The notes under the pieces: model-generated
What the model was told of the DNA's origin: nothing
The model's input: only the letters and a program-made list of their open reading frames with translations
Databases searched by the model: none
In this document: one piece after another, positions 25,682 through 38,244 of the stretch
Layout: every line of letters begins with the position of its first letter
How positions within the stretch are numbered: position 1 is the first letter of the stretch
Made by a program: the position numbers and the translations under genes
NCBI GenBank assembly: GCA_024741835.1
Contig: JAENRP010000252.1
Span: 6,362 to 65,880, forward strand
Source: Diplocarpon mali
Lineage: Eukaryota; Ascomycota; Leotiomycetes; Helotiales; Drepanopezizaceae
Reading direction: 5' to 3'
DNA length: 59,519 nt

Positions 25682-27114
25682 ATGTCTGAAATCCCTAAGA
25701 AGCAGACGCAAACAGCTCCGTCAGTCCTCTACCGCCTCCCTTACTGGGCAATATATTCTCCATCAAGTTTCCGAGAACTTTGAATCTGACATATGCTCTT
25801 TAGTACCCCTCAAAACACACCTGCAAACAACGCTCCTATCTCCTCCCATGCTCAGCAACCAGGAGTTGGCACCATTAAGGAAGGCATGCGCATCTATTTC
25901 GCTCACCGAAATTTCAAGACTACTAACTTTTATTAAAGAGGAGCTCGACCGTGCCGCGGCATCGACTATTTTCGCTCAAAATCCCAAGCTCGTTCAAATG
26001 ATTCAAGGTAAACTCGGCTCCCTCGTCGGTCGTTCCTCAGGCTACGTCGAGTCCCTACCCGCTCCAGTGCGCCGTCGCGTTGCTGGCCTCAAGGGTGTGC
26101 AAAAGGAACACTCGAAGCTCGAGGCTGAGTTCCAGGAGGAGGTATTAGAATTGGAGAAGAAATACTTTGCCAAATTCACCCCGCTTTATCAAAAGCGGGC
26201 CACCATCGTCAATGGTGTTGCTGAGCCAACGGAAGCCGAGATTCAGGCTGGCGAGGAAGACGACGAGGAGCCAGAGGAGCCCGTTGAGAAGCCTGAGGAT
26301 ACATCAGATGTCAAAGGAATCCCTGAGTTTTGGCTGTCTGCCATGAAAAACCAAGTCTCTCTTGCTGAGATGATCACAGATAGAGACGAGGCTGCTCTCA
26401 AGGATCTGACTGACGTCCGCATGGAGTATCTGGACAAGCCTGGTTTCCGATTGATCTTCGAATTCGCTGAAAATGAGTTCTTCTCCAATAAGCTCATCAC
26501 AAAGACCTACTTCTATCAAAACGAGAGTGGCTATGGAGGAGACTTCATCTATGACCACGCTGAAGGTGATAAGATTGAGTGGAAAGCTGGCAAGGACCTG
26601 ACTGTGCGAATTGAGAGCAAGAAGCAGCGCAACAAGAGTAAGTCCTGAAATTTCAGCTATTCCTGGAAATTTGCTGATGGATTCTGAAGACACCAAGCAA
26701 ACTCGAGTTGTCAAGAAGACTGTGCCAACTGAATCTTTCTTCAACTTCTTCTCGCCACCAAAGGCTCCGACCGAGGAGGATGACGATGATGCGGCTTCCG
26801 ATATCGAGGAACGTCTTGAGCTCGATTACCAACTAGGCGAGGACATCAAGGAGAAGCTCATTCCTCGCGCCATCGACTGGTTTACAGGAGAGGCTCTTCA
26901 ATTTGAGGAATTGGACGATGATATAGAGGAGGGTGACTTCGAGGACGAGGATGACGAAGAGGATGACGCCAGCGAGGATCACGATGATGATGAGGAATCG
27001 GATGATGATGTAAGAACCTTCTGATATAACAACATTGCCCACCTGATGCTAATATTATCACAGGATGATGCTGCGAAGCCCAAGCAGGAGGCTGCGGAGT
27101 GCAAGCAAAGTTAG
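25682..27114 (+). CDS. NAP1: Nucleosome assembly protein 1 (histone chaperone)
   Basis: Binds and shuttles H2A-H2B and assists nucleosome assembly; in yeast also links to Clb2 and septins. Exons 25682-25719, 25804-25883, 25939-26637, 26690-27009, 27064-27114 give 395 aa. The NAP fold is clear: long dimerisation helix [54 protein letters not shown], the [13 protein letters not shown] loop, [12 protein letters not shown] and an acidic C-terminal tail. The protein ends CKQS, a CAAX-like box as in yeast and mammalian NAP1. The second intron (25884-25938) begins with GC instead of GT but has a perfect TACTAAC branch site; no GT donor gives the family frame there. Divergent from YPK9. Confidence 0.95.
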
Positions 27115-27786
27115 ATTCTGTTTGTGCTGAATACCTAGAAACCGAAACCCTGGACCAAGTCGCTCTCTTGACCCGTCAACTACGACCATAAAAAAATGGT
27201 CACGGCTTATGCTCTGGCGTAGATTTCTTGGGGAGATGCAAATGCAACGCATCGGTGGTTTTACATGCATGATGACATAAGCTTTCTGTTTCCTCTAGAC
27301 TACCTACCCTAATCACCTCCCGAGGCCCTCCGTCCAAATATGCTTGCACAGCACTACATGGGCTTTGTGCAAACGTGCCGAGGGCGTTCTCCGTAGATGA
27401 TAAATCTAAAGCTTACCGCACCCATGATCTTTCTGTATCTTAGCTCGCACATGGGCAGCGTTTTCGCGAGCACGTAGTTGCGATGATGTGGTGTATGCTT
27501 CGGGGTCTACAATGGTTTTGATTAGATGAAAAAATCTCGTAGTCCCATCACAATTTCCCGCCAAAAGTAACCCCTGCATCCAACAAGTCTCGCTTCAATT
27601 CGGCAAATCAAGGCAGTTCAGGTGACCTGCAAGGCTGAGCTGAAAGCCGAGCAAAATTCCTCGAGATCTGACGACATCTACGGCTCACTACGCCAAAGAC
27701 CTTTCGCATTTCCCTTTGCCTGACCGCCCCTTCGTTTTTCATTTACTCAACATTATTCTCCAACGGAAAACAGCAAAGTCTCGGTA
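27115..27786. other. Intergenic region NAP1-PGDH
   Basis: 672 bp between two genes on the same strand: 3' region of NAP1 and promoter of the dehydrogenase. A pyrimidine-rich stretch (TTTCCCTTTGCC..CCCCTTCG) lies about 70-80 bp before the next start. No other feature seen. Confidence 0.5.
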
Positions 27787-29514
27787 ATGGCTACTCCTGC
27801 ACAAGACATTGCCTCGTCGAGCCGACCGGCGAGGTCGGTCTCCCACAGCCTTTCAGCTTCGCCCATAGCTACTTTCCACAACCCCTCCCCCATCGCATCC
27901 TTTAATTCCCCACCATCCAGTTTTGGCGGGGCGCTTACACGGTCTCGAACTGCCGCGAAGCAGTTACAGCCTTTCGACTCGCAAGAAATCAAGATCCTGC
28001 TTCTGGAAAATGTCAACCAGAGCGGCAAAGAAATTCTTACCCGGCAAGGCTACCAAGTGGAGGCTTTGAAGACCTCGCTGCCCGAAGACGACTTAATTAA
28101 GAAGATCCGGTCTGGCTATGCTCACAATATCTGAAAATTCATAGCAGTAGCTAATGGCATCTCTAGTGATGTACATGTTATTGGAATCAGATCCAAGACT
28201 AAGCTCAGTGAGAAGGTTCTGCGCGAGGCTAAGAACTTGATTGTGGTAGGCTGTTTCTGCATTGGAACTAACCAGGTCGATCTCGAGTACGCTGCCCGAC
28301 ATGGCATCGCGGTCTTCAACTCCCCATTCGCAAACTCAAGAAGTGTTGCCGAGTTGGTCATTGCCGAGATTATTGTTCTTGCCCGTCAACTGGGCGATAG
28401 GTCAAACGAGCTACACAATGGGACTTGGAACAAAGTAAGCGCAAGATGCTGGGAAATTAGAGGAAAGACTCTGGGGATCATTGGTTATGGTCACATTGGC
28501 TCCCAACTGTCAGTTCTAGCAGAGGCCATGGGTATGTCTGTAATTTACTACGACGTTGTAAATTTGATGGCTCTCGGAACCGCGAAACAAGTTCCGACAC
28601 TGGAAGCGCTTCTCAACGAGGCAGATTTTGTTACTTGCCATGTTCCCGAGATACCAGAGACCAAGAACATGATTGGAACCACTCAGTTTGACCAGATGAG
28701 GGATGGGAGTTATCTCATCAATGCCAGCCGAGGTACTGTTGTCGATATCCCAGCACTTATCAACGCTTCGCGCAGTGGCAAGATCGCTGGAGCTGCTCTG
28801 GATGTTTACCCAAGCGAGCCAGGCGGAAATGGTGACTACTTTACAACCGACCTGAACTCGTGGGCAGAGGATCTTCGCAGCTTGACGAACATTATTCTTA
28901 CTCCCCATATCGGAGGCAGTACAGAGGAAGCTCAACGTGCTATTGGTGCAGAGGGTATGTCAAACATTTCAATTTGCAGACCTTTGTGCTAATAACGACC
29001 AGTTTCTAATGCTTTAGTCCGCTACGTCAATTCTGGTGTTACACTTGGGTCTGTGAATCTCCCTGAAGTAAACCTGCGTTCTCTTACCCTTGATGAGCCG
29101 AACCACGCCCGGGTACGTCTGCTTTTATTCCATACTTGGGTACTGCTGACAGAACAGGTAATTTACATCCACCACAACGTACCTGGTGTGCTCAGAAAAG
29201 GTATGTTCATCTCTCTGTATATTCAGCTATGTTAACATGCTGCAGTCAACGAAATCCTTGGCGACCACAACGTCGATAAGCAAATTACAGATAACAAAGG
29301 AGACGTAGGTGTCACACTGTCAAGTTTGACTGTTCTTTACTTACCGACCAGGTTGCGTACCTCATGGCGGATATCAGCAGTGTGCAGCCGAACCAGATCA
29401 AGGAGATCTCCGATTGCTTGGAAGCTCTGAGCTGTAGGTACATGGAATACCTTGAATCATATGTGGGACTAATTGACCATTGCAGCTCGTATTTTAACTA
29501 GGATTCTGTATTAA
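27787..29514 (+). CDS. D-3-phosphoglycerate dehydrogenase
   Basis: First step of serine synthesis: oxidises 3-phosphoglycerate to 3-phosphohydroxypyruvate with NAD+ (yeast SER3/SER33). Exons 27787-28109, 28167-28954, 29003-29112, 29158-29200, 29246-29304, 29352-29433, 29486-29514 give 477 aa. A Ser-rich N-terminal extension of about 60 residues precedes the catalytic part. Seen: VVGCFCIGTNQVDL, NSPFANSRSVAEL, NAD-binding GYGHIG (214-219), ASRGTVVDI with the conserved Arg, the Glu segment after LDVYPSEP, and the catalytic His in TPHIGGST (about 355). A C-terminal ACT regulatory domain starts near VIYIHHNVPGVL and ends in the short exon SRILY. The first donor (GTCTGG) is unusual but is needed for KIRDVHVIGIRSK. 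Confidence 0.95.
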
Positions 29515-30791
29515 GATGCTAAGGACTCTTCTTCGGCTCGGGAGAAAATCAAAATATGTAGATGCATCAAATCGGAGTCATGGCTTCTCTGGGATGGTAT
29601 CCTTTTAACATTTAGATAAATTATATGGCATGGGAAGAATACTCTCGCTGTTTGTGGTTTACCTATGTACAAGCTGTAGAGATGGAAAAAATATAAGGTT
29701 TTGCGTATATGAAGGGCGTAGTGGAGGTGTTCAGGCTTACACCCGCCGTATTGGCGTATAAACCTTCTTACTCGAGGCTTTCATCTAGCTAGCTAAATGT
29801 ACAATAGCTTCCCCAGTCGCGCAATATGCCATCACCATCTACAGTGGCATCTAGGTGTCAAATTCATTCGAGGACGATAGAAGAGCGAGCTTGTTCTTTT
29901 GCTCCAGCTAGCATTAGGGGATATAGCTGAGTTATTGAATCCTCAAGAACGACGGCATGGTAACTAAACTCACACTCTTGAGGAAGGACTGGATGCTGAA
30001 CTCCATCTGGTCTCCGGTTTCCAACCCAATGCTTACTTTCCACGGGCACGGTTGCCGCAAGGTCAACACACCGCAGGACTTCACTCTACCCCTGAAAAGC
30101 CAGCAGTGGGCCTTACGTGCAGGCCGGAATTTGTATAAACACACACATAGAACAGACAATTTAAAACATAAATGCATAAACAATCTCAACGGAAAGAGAG
30201 GTCTGTTCCTATTCTCGAAAGGGGCGGACAGGGTAGATAAAAACGATGCTGCATAGCGGTGAGTGATCAAGGAACATATCCAGGAGGCTGGGACATGCCT
30301 GGTAGGCGCGCGATTTACCAACAGTTTGGCGAGCAGTCGAAAATAGGGAGTATTGATGCAACCATTGCAGCGTGAGCTTGGGGTGATTTACATATCGCAG
30401 CCCTCGGACGGCACGCACGCCGCTAGGACACTCGCCCCGTACTAAAAGTACAGAAAAGGGGCTTTACATCGGGAACACGCCGAACGCCATCTAATCCTTG
30501 CTGCAGGGGACGCGACAGACCAGGCATTACCGAATTATCTACAGCCTCAGTGTTCCAACTACTCCGTCTTAATGACTACCTCACACCGCACCACAGACCA
30601 TCACCATCATTCTGACAGCGGCCCACTCCCTCCTCACATTCTCCTCGTCGTCTTTTCCTCGCCGTATTTCTTTTCGCGGTTGCCTAGTACTTCCATCGCT
30701 GGTTGATGCATTCTCCCCTGATTGCAGCTGTCTGTCCATTGCCGTTTTCGCAAGAACTTGGGAGGCCCATCCTCCCCTACACATAGCCCAG
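29515..30791. other. Intergenic region PGDH-myosin V
   Basis: About 1.3 kb with no supported gene; open frames of up to 129 codons lie on both strands but overlap and lack family features. Pyrimidine-rich sequence at 30600-30700 probably belongs to the promoter or leader of the myosin gene. Confidence 0.5.
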
Positions 30792-33700
30792 ATGGCGCAC
30801 AGTTATGATATTGGCACAAAAGCATGGCAGCCAGATGTCACAGAAGGATGGGTGGCCTCCGAGGTCACCTCGAAGTCTGTGAAAGGGGACAAAATTGTCC
30901 TCATCTTTACCCTCGCAAATGGGGAGGTATGTATCCGGCCTATTTACGCCACGTCTGGCAATTATGGATGCTAACCTTTCCTTTTGCTGCAGACCAAGAA
31001 GGTCGACACCACTGAAGAGGAGCTTGCGGAAGCCAATAGCTCGAAACTGCCTCCCTTGATGAATCCTACGATGCTGGAAGCAAGCGATGATCTCACGAAT
31101 CTCTCGCATCTTAATGAACCTGCCGGTATGTCATAGGTGCGGTCCGGGACTGTAAGATGCTGACGGGTATAAAGTCTTGCAAGCAATTCGATTACGGTAC
31201 TCGCAGAAAGAGATATATACCTACAGTGGTATCGTCCTAATAGCCACAAATCCTTTCGCGCGAGTAGATTCTTTATATGTCCCAGGCATGGTACAAGTTT
31301 ACGCAGGGAAACAGAGAGCAACACAAGCGCCTCATCTTTTTGCTATTGCGGAAGAAGCTTTTGCGTATGTATATTTCTGCAAAGAATCTCTAGGCGGTAC
31401 AGCTGACTGGCTCAGTGATATGTTACGAAGTGGTAAGAACCAGACAGTGGTAGTATCAGGTGAATCTGGGGCCGGAAAGACAGTCAGTGCAAAATACATC
31501 ATGCGGTATTTCGCGACACGAGAATCACCAGATCAGCCCGGGTCAAGAAAACGAGGTATGGAGGCAATGAGCGAGACGGAAGAACAGATTCTGGCCACCA
31601 ACCCTATAATGGAAGCGTTCGGTAACGCAAAGACAACACGAAACGACAATTCCTCCCGGTTCGGAAAATATATCGAGATTATGTTCGACGACAAGACAGC
31701 CATTATTGGGGCTAAGATTCGGACCTATCTGTTGGAACGTTCGAGATTGGTGTTCCAGCCACTGAAGGAGCGCAATTATCACATATTCTACCAACTTGTT
31801 GCGGGAGCATCAGAGAAGGAACGCCAAGAACTGCAACTCTTGCCTGTGGAAGAATTTAATTATCTCAACCAAGGGAGCGCTCCTTTAATCGATGGGGTGG
31901 ATGATAAAGCAGAGTTTGAGGCGCTGAAGAAGTCGCTTTTAACAATTGGTGTGACAGACAAGGAGCAGGGAGAGATCTTCAAGCTGCTTGCTGCTCTTCT
32001 CCACCTTGGAAACGTGAACATCACAGCTTCGAGGACCGACTCGGTATTGGCTTCCACGGAGCCGTCTCTAGTGAAAGCCTCGGAAATTCTAGGCGTCGAT
32101 CCGGTGGAATTCGCGAAGTGGACCGTCAAGAAGCAACTTATCACCAGAGGAGAGAAGATCACTTCGAATTTGACGCAGCAACAGGCTATCGTTGTTAGAG
32201 ATTCCGTGGCTAAGTTTGTATATTCGAGTCTTTTCGACTGGCTAGTTGAGAACATCAACCACGCCCTCGCTACAGATGATGTATTGGCTCGAGTGAAGTC
32301 CTTCATTGGTGTCCTGGATATTTACGGCTTCGAGCATTTTGCTAAGAACTCATTCGAGCAATTTTGCATCAACTACGCTAATGAGAAGCTACAACAAGAA
32401 TTCAATGCTCACGTGTTTAAGCTGGAACAGGAGGAATATTTGAGGGAGCAAATCGACTGGACCTTTATCGATTTCTCAGATAATCAGCCATGTATTGACC
32501 TGATCGAGGGCAAACTCGGGATATTGTCCCTACTGGATGAGGAGTCCAGATTACCCATGGGTTCTGACGAGCAATTTGTCAACAAACTGCATCACAACTA
32601 CGCCGCTGATAAGAACAAGTTTTACAAGAAGCCTCGTTTCGGGAAATCGGCTTTCACCGTGTGTCATTACGCTGTCGACGTTACTTACGAATCAGATGGG
32701 TTTATTGACAAGAACCGAGATACCGTCCCTGATGAGCACATGGCAGTTCTCCGAGCCTCATCGAACAATTTCCTTGGCCAAGTTCTCGATGCAGCCACCG
32801 CGGTTCGGGAAAAGGAAGGTGTATCATCTGCATCCAATGCAGTCAAACCAGCTGCCGGTCGTCGAATTGGTGTCGCTGTGAATCGCAAACCGACTCTGGG
32901 GGGGATTTTCAAGTCCTCTTTAATCGAGCTTATGCACACAATAAACAACACCGATGTCCACTACATTCGATGCATCAAGCCCAACGAGAGTAAAGAGTCC
33001 TGGGTTTTTGAAGGGCCCATGGTTCTCAGTCAGCTGAGGGCCTGTGGTGTCTTGGAAACTGTCAGGATCAGTTGCGCTGGATACCCGACGAGATGGACTT
33101 ACGAAGAGTTTGCTCTCAGATACTACATGCTTGTCCCATCGGCATCCTGGACATCGGAGATCAGGGATATGGCTAATAAGATTCTCACGAAGGCCCTTGG
33201 TGCTAGCAGTGGCCAGGGAATGGACAAGTACCAGCTTGGTCTGACCAAGATTTTCTTCCGTGCTGGTATGCTGGCCTTTCTCGAGAACCTTCGAACAAAT
33301 CGACTCAACGATTGCGCTATTATGATCCAAAAGAATTTGAAAGCCAATTACTACCGTCGCAAATATTTGGATGCACGCAATGCTGTCCTACTATTTCAGT
33401 CCGCCACAAGGGCTCACCTGGCTCGAAAACACGCCGAAGAAACCCGCATGATCAAGGCTGCGACGACGATACAAAGAGTGTGGCGTGGTCAAAAGCAACG
33501 AAAAAGCTTTGCTGCTATTCGCAATAATCTCATACTTGCGCAAGCTGCGGCGAAGGGTTTTTTGCGAAGGAGAGAGATCATGGAGACCCGCGTTGGAAAT
33601 GCAGCTGTTCTGATACAAAGAGTTTGGCGTACAAGACAGCAATTGAAACACTGGAGGCAATACAGACGCAAAGTCGTTATAATCCAGAGTCTGTGGCGTG

Positions 33701-35841
33701 GTAAGCAAGCACGTCAGGGATACAAGAAAGTCCGTGAGGAAGCGCGCGATCTTAAGCAAATCTCCTACAAGTTGGAGAACAAGGTGGTTGAGCTCACACA
33801 GTCTCTTGGATCAATGAAGAGGGAGAACAAGACCTTGATCAGCCAAGTGGAGAATTACGAAAGCCAGATAAAGTCATGGAAGACGCGACACAATGCTCTG
33901 GAAGCTCGTTCCAAGGAGCTACAAAGCGAGGCCAATCAAGCTGGTATTACCGCGGCTCGGCTTGCGGCGATGGAAGATGAAATGAAGAAGTTGCAAGCCA
34001 ACTTCGACGAATCCGCTGCTAACATAAAACGTCTACAAGAAGAGGAAAAGGAACTTCGAGAGACCCTCCGACTATCGAGTCTGGAGCTTGAAGAGACAAA
34101 AAGAAAGGGCGAGGTACATGAGTCTGAAAAGACCACTCTGCGACAACAGCTCGCGGAACTGCAAGACCAGCTTGAGCTTGCCAAGCGCATTGTACCAGCC
34201 ATGCCGACGAACGGTGACCTTACTAACGGAGCCGCTGCTCAACAGCCATTGAATGGACTCATCAACCTGGTCTCGTCAAAAAAGCCGAAGAGGCGCAGTG
34301 CGGGTGCCGAACCTCGAGAGATTGACCGATTCAGCGCTGCATACAACCCACGCCCTGTATCTATGGCGGTCACTGGAAGCAATCTCCACCGCCCAGCTCT
34401 TCCTGGATCGACTTTCATTCCAGGCGTCGATAACGTGGAATTCGAACTCGAGAACCTACTCGCTGATGAAGACGGTCTTAACGATGAAGTCACCATGGGA
34501 TTGATCCGTAACCTCAAGATTCCAGCTCCAGGAACAACCCCGCCGCCGACGGACAAAGAGGTCTTATTTCCTTCATATTTGATCAACTTGGTCACTTCTG
34601 AGATGTGGAATAACGGATTCGTTAAGGAGTCGGAAAGGTTCCTCGCCAATGTCATGCAATCGATTCAACAGGAGGTCATGCAACATGATGGCGAAGAGGC
34701 TATCAACCCAGGTGCTTTCTGGCTATCTAACGTCCACGAGATGCTCTCCTTCGTTTTCCTTGCGGAAGATTGGTACGAGGCCCAGAAGACCGACAACTAT
34801 GAGTATGATCGTTTGCTGGAAATTGTGAAGCACGACCTTGAGAGCTTGGAATTCAACATCTATCACACGTGGATGAAGGTTCTCAAAAAGAAACTTCAAA
34901 AGATGATCATTCCCGCCATCATTGAGTCGCAATCACTTCCCGGGTTCGTCACTAACGAGAGCAACCGATTTCTTGGCAAACTCCTCCAAAGTAACTCAGC
35001 CCCTGCTTTCAGCATGGACAACCTTCTGAGCTTGCTCAACAATGTTTTCAAGGCGATGAAGGCATACTACCTCGAGGATTCTATCATCACTCAAACCATC
35101 ACTGAGCTGTTGAGATTGGTTGGCGTCACCGCATTCAACGACCTTTTGATGAGGAGAAACTTCCTCTCCTGGAAGCGGGGTCTCCAAATCAACTACAACA
35201 TCACTCGAATTGAGGAATGGTGCAAGAGCCACGACATGCCAGAAGGCACTCTCCAGCTTGAGCATCTTATGGTAAGTAGTCCCAACAGCCTCTTGGAGCT
35301 GTATCTAATTCAGCTGTAGCAAGCAACCAAGCTTCTTCAGTTGAAGAAAGCTACCTTGAATGATATCGAGATCATTCAAGATATATGCTGGATGTGAGTA
35401 CCCAGTACCCCAGAGAAGTCATAGTGCTAACTATGAATGAAAAGGCTCTCGCCCAATCAGATCCAGAAGCTCTTGAACCAGTATCTCGTGGCTGATTATG
35501 AGCAACCTATCAACGGTGAAATTATGAAGGCTGTCGCCTCTCGTGTGACCGAAAAGAGCGACGTTCTTCTTCTTACTGCCGTTGATATGGATGACAGCGG
35601 ACCTTATGAGATTGCTGAGCCCCGTGTCATCACTGCTTTGGAAACCTACACTCCTTCTTGTAATTCTTTTTCTTTTCCGTCTTCAGTATATATGACTAAT
35701 CGTCGCTCAGGGTTGCAAACTCCACGTTTGAAGCGTCTTGCAGAGATAGTATCAGCGCAAGCAATAGCACAGCAAGAGAAACTCGACTATCCTCAAGATG
35801 ATGGCAACGACATGACTGATAGCGAGTTGAACGGAGCCTAA
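30792..35841 (+). CDS. Class V myosin heavy chain
   Basis: Actin-based motor for polarised transport of vesicles and organelles to hyphal tips (yeast Myo2, Aspergillus MyoE). Exons 30792-30926, 30993-31125, 31175-35271, 35320-35393, 35445-35659, 35711-35841 give 1594 aa. Domains: SH3-like N-terminus (AWQPDVTEGWVASEV), motor with P-loop GESGAGKT (185-192), switch I NDNSSRFGKYIE, switch II DIYGFEHF, actin-binding HYIRCIKPN; six IQ motifs between about 795 and 940 (IQKNLKANYYRRK ... IQSLWRGKQARQGY) for calmodulin or light chains; a coiled coil to about 1090; and the DIL/globular cargo tail from about 1200 to the end (LPGFV, YTPSWLQTPRLKRL). The single 4.1-kb exon carries most of the protein. Identification is firm. 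Confidence 0.97.
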
Positions 35842-36418
35842 TCTTTCCCATCACTTCCTGACATAAAACGGCATCCAAATACTTACAGCCCCTTTCCCTT
35901 CTCCTGTACCATTTTCTCCCTACGTTCATGGATGACCATCTGCTGCTGTTGGCTTCACCCCTGGGTATCTTGTATATGGAAAGGCCGTGCCCTCTTAGCG
36001 TATATCTCATGTTTCATGTGAGATTTGTTATTTGTTGGAATGACTGCACGCGGATATCTAGGTGCATTGTAAATCATCTGCGAATGGGCGTTCACTTTTT
36101 TGAAGGATGATGGGATTGTGCAAAGGAATCAACCTTCCACTCCCCGAGGCGCTAGGTTGAGAAGTCAGGGAAGCATGCATGATTCAGAAGGAAAGAGACA
36201 CTAATATTCAAAATGCAATGATGGATTCATACTCTAATATCCTGGGCTCCATTCGCTTCCTAGAGAGTAAAATACAATGTGGCAAGGGCGCCAAAATCAA
36301 TTGTTTCTTGTCCCGCTAAACAGAAAAAGGTCACGCTAAGATAACCCTTATCGATAGTTTGTTTTGTCTCAACACGTCCAATGCAACTGTGGAATCAATG
36401 AAAAACAGAGCCAACACC
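35842..36418. other. Intergenic region myosin V-FAP7
   Basis: 577 bp; 3' end of the myosin transcript and promoter of the FAP7 gene. The FAP7 frame is open up to 60 nt upstream of the chosen start. Nothing else recognised. Confidence 0.5.
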
Positions 36419-37064
36419 ATGAGGAACCAACCAAACTTGATCATCACCGGCACCCCAGGTGTAGGCAAGACCACTCACTGCGAGACTCTCGCCCAAAGCA
36501 CAGGCCTCAAGCACTTATCCATCAACGACATAGCTAAGGAACGAGGCTGTTCCGATGGTTTCGACGAAGAATTCAAGAGCTTGATCGTGGACGAAGATAA
36601 GGTTGGCAGTCTGCTCGGTCTATTCCAAATTCAGGGCTGACGGTCGCCCTAGTTGCTGGATGCAATAGAAGACGAGGTTAGGCAGGGCGGATACATTATC
36701 GATTGGCATGCTTGCGACCTGTTTCCCAAGAGCTGGATTGACCTTGTGGTTGTGCTGCGCGTAGACTCCACACTTCTTTACGACAGATTGAAAGCCAGGT
36801 TCGTTTCCCTCACCATATTTATATATTAGTGTGACCACAATTAGTACTGACAACTCGTGCAGGGATTACCCCGAGGTCAAACTTCAGGCAAACCTAGACT
36901 CGGAAATCATGGAAGTCCTGCTGCAGGAAGCGCACGATTCATATGACGAGGAGATAGTGGTCGAGCTCACGAGCAATACGAGTGACGGGATGGAGAGCAA
37001 TATTGAGAGACTTGAGAGCTGGGTCAAGCAATGGCGGAAGGACCATGGTGGGAGTGCGCGGTAG
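36419..37064 (+). CDS. FAP7: Adenylate kinase 6 homologue / ribosome-maturation ATPase FAP7
   Basis: Broad-specificity NMP kinase and ATPase that works with Rps14 in late 40S maturation (20S pre-rRNA cleavage), mainly nuclear and cytosolic. Exons 36419-36601, 36653-36798, 36863-37064 encode 176 aa. Visible: Walker A GTPGVGKT near residues 10-17, the HLSINDIAKE segment, GGYIIDWHACDLFP with the family Asp-x-His motif, VVLRVDSTLLYDRLKARDYPEVKLQANLDSEIM, and the acidic C-terminal helix. The ATG at 36398 is an alternative start adding seven residues; 36419 gives the usual family N-terminus. It ends 35 bp from the convergent HAM1 gene, so the transcripts almost certainly overlap. Confidence 0.93.
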
Positions 37065-37099
37065 AATTGTCTTTTGTTGCTGTCTGCGAAATATTGGGT

Positions 37100-37941
37100 C
37101 TATGATTCTCTGAGCCACTTACTGAGCTTCTCGAGGGCTTTGAAGCGGTGGGAGATTTTGTTCTTCTCGGCTCTTTCCATCTCAGCATACCTGCAACTCT
37201 CCATTAGCTTTGTGTTGGCAACTTGGGGGAACTTACGTCTGGCCCTTGTACTCAAAAATTGGGTCCCAGCCTGTAAATGATCAGCTTTGACGAGATGGAG
37301 ATGGCGCAACGAGCTTACCGAAGTTTTTTGGGCCTCTTGCTGGTACTATGTTGCCCTGGGATATATCAGATATTGCTAAAAGGGTTGGGAAGTGTGAAAT
37401 GGGAAATGGGAAGGACTCACATCTGTCCTGCCTTGGAAGATGATGGGTTCGTGGCCTGGGCCTTCGGAATACGCAAATGTGCATACAGCTTGAGCAGATT
37501 TGTCTGAGAAGGCGGCGAGGAGATTGTTGAGTCCTTCGTGGCCGAGTGCCTCTAAGAACCACTTACTGAAAGCAAAATGTCAACTACCCCGCCTGCCTTG
37601 AGTTTGCAGGCGTGACTTGGGGAAAAGACGTATGTGGCATACATGTAAGGACCAGGCAGTTCTTTCATAGCATTAAAGCACAAGCACGTATCCTCAACCA
37701 GAACTGGACCATTAACCTGTATCTATAAGCAACTTACATCTGAACAAAGACTGAGTAGGTGACCTACCGCTGCTGCTGCTCTTCGACATTTGTCAACTGA
37801 GATCTCTTCGATAGTGCCCTGAATCTCGACCAAGTCCAGGGCCTGGCTTTGCAAGTCGACTGTATCTCCGAGAATAGCCTTGACTTCTGTAAGCTTGTTC
37901 TTGTTGCCCGTGATAAAATTGATTTGTCTCTGCGCCATCAT
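37100..37941 (-). CDS. HAM1: Inosine triphosphate pyrophosphatase (HAM1/ITPA)
   Basis: Hydrolyses ITP, dITP and XTP to monophosphates, cleaning the nucleotide pool. Exons 37768-37941, 37643-37716, 37421-37565, 37319-37355, 37237-37270, 37100-37190 give 184 aa, the family length. Motifs: [18 protein letters not shown] with the substrate-binding TGNxx[28 protein letters not shown], the [22 protein letters not shown] core and [10 protein letters not shown] at the C-terminus. Two short internal exons (37 and 34 nt) hide the gene from a plain open-frame view. Two ATGs in a row (37941, 37938) can start it. Divergent from the P450-like gene across 303 bp. Confidence 0.95.
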
Positions 37942-38244
37942 TGGTGGAGTGGATAGTTTTGGTTGAGCAAGTGACTTGGGCTCCCTCGGTCGAAGACTGA
38001 GAAGGAATAGATTACGCCAATAACTGGAGAATTGCGTCTGTGATGTTGAGTTAAGGTGGTGCGGTGTGTTCCAGATATTTAAATCGATGTCCCTGAAGAG
38101 TCGCTTGCAGACTTGGCGTGCCACTCCCAGTAATCATCCTCCCTTTTTACACTCCCTCTCAGCCGTTCTTAACAACCTAGGAAGCGCAGAAGCGATGTTC
38201 CCCGTGTCTCTGCAGGGGTCTCGTCGTATTCCGCCAGATCGAAC

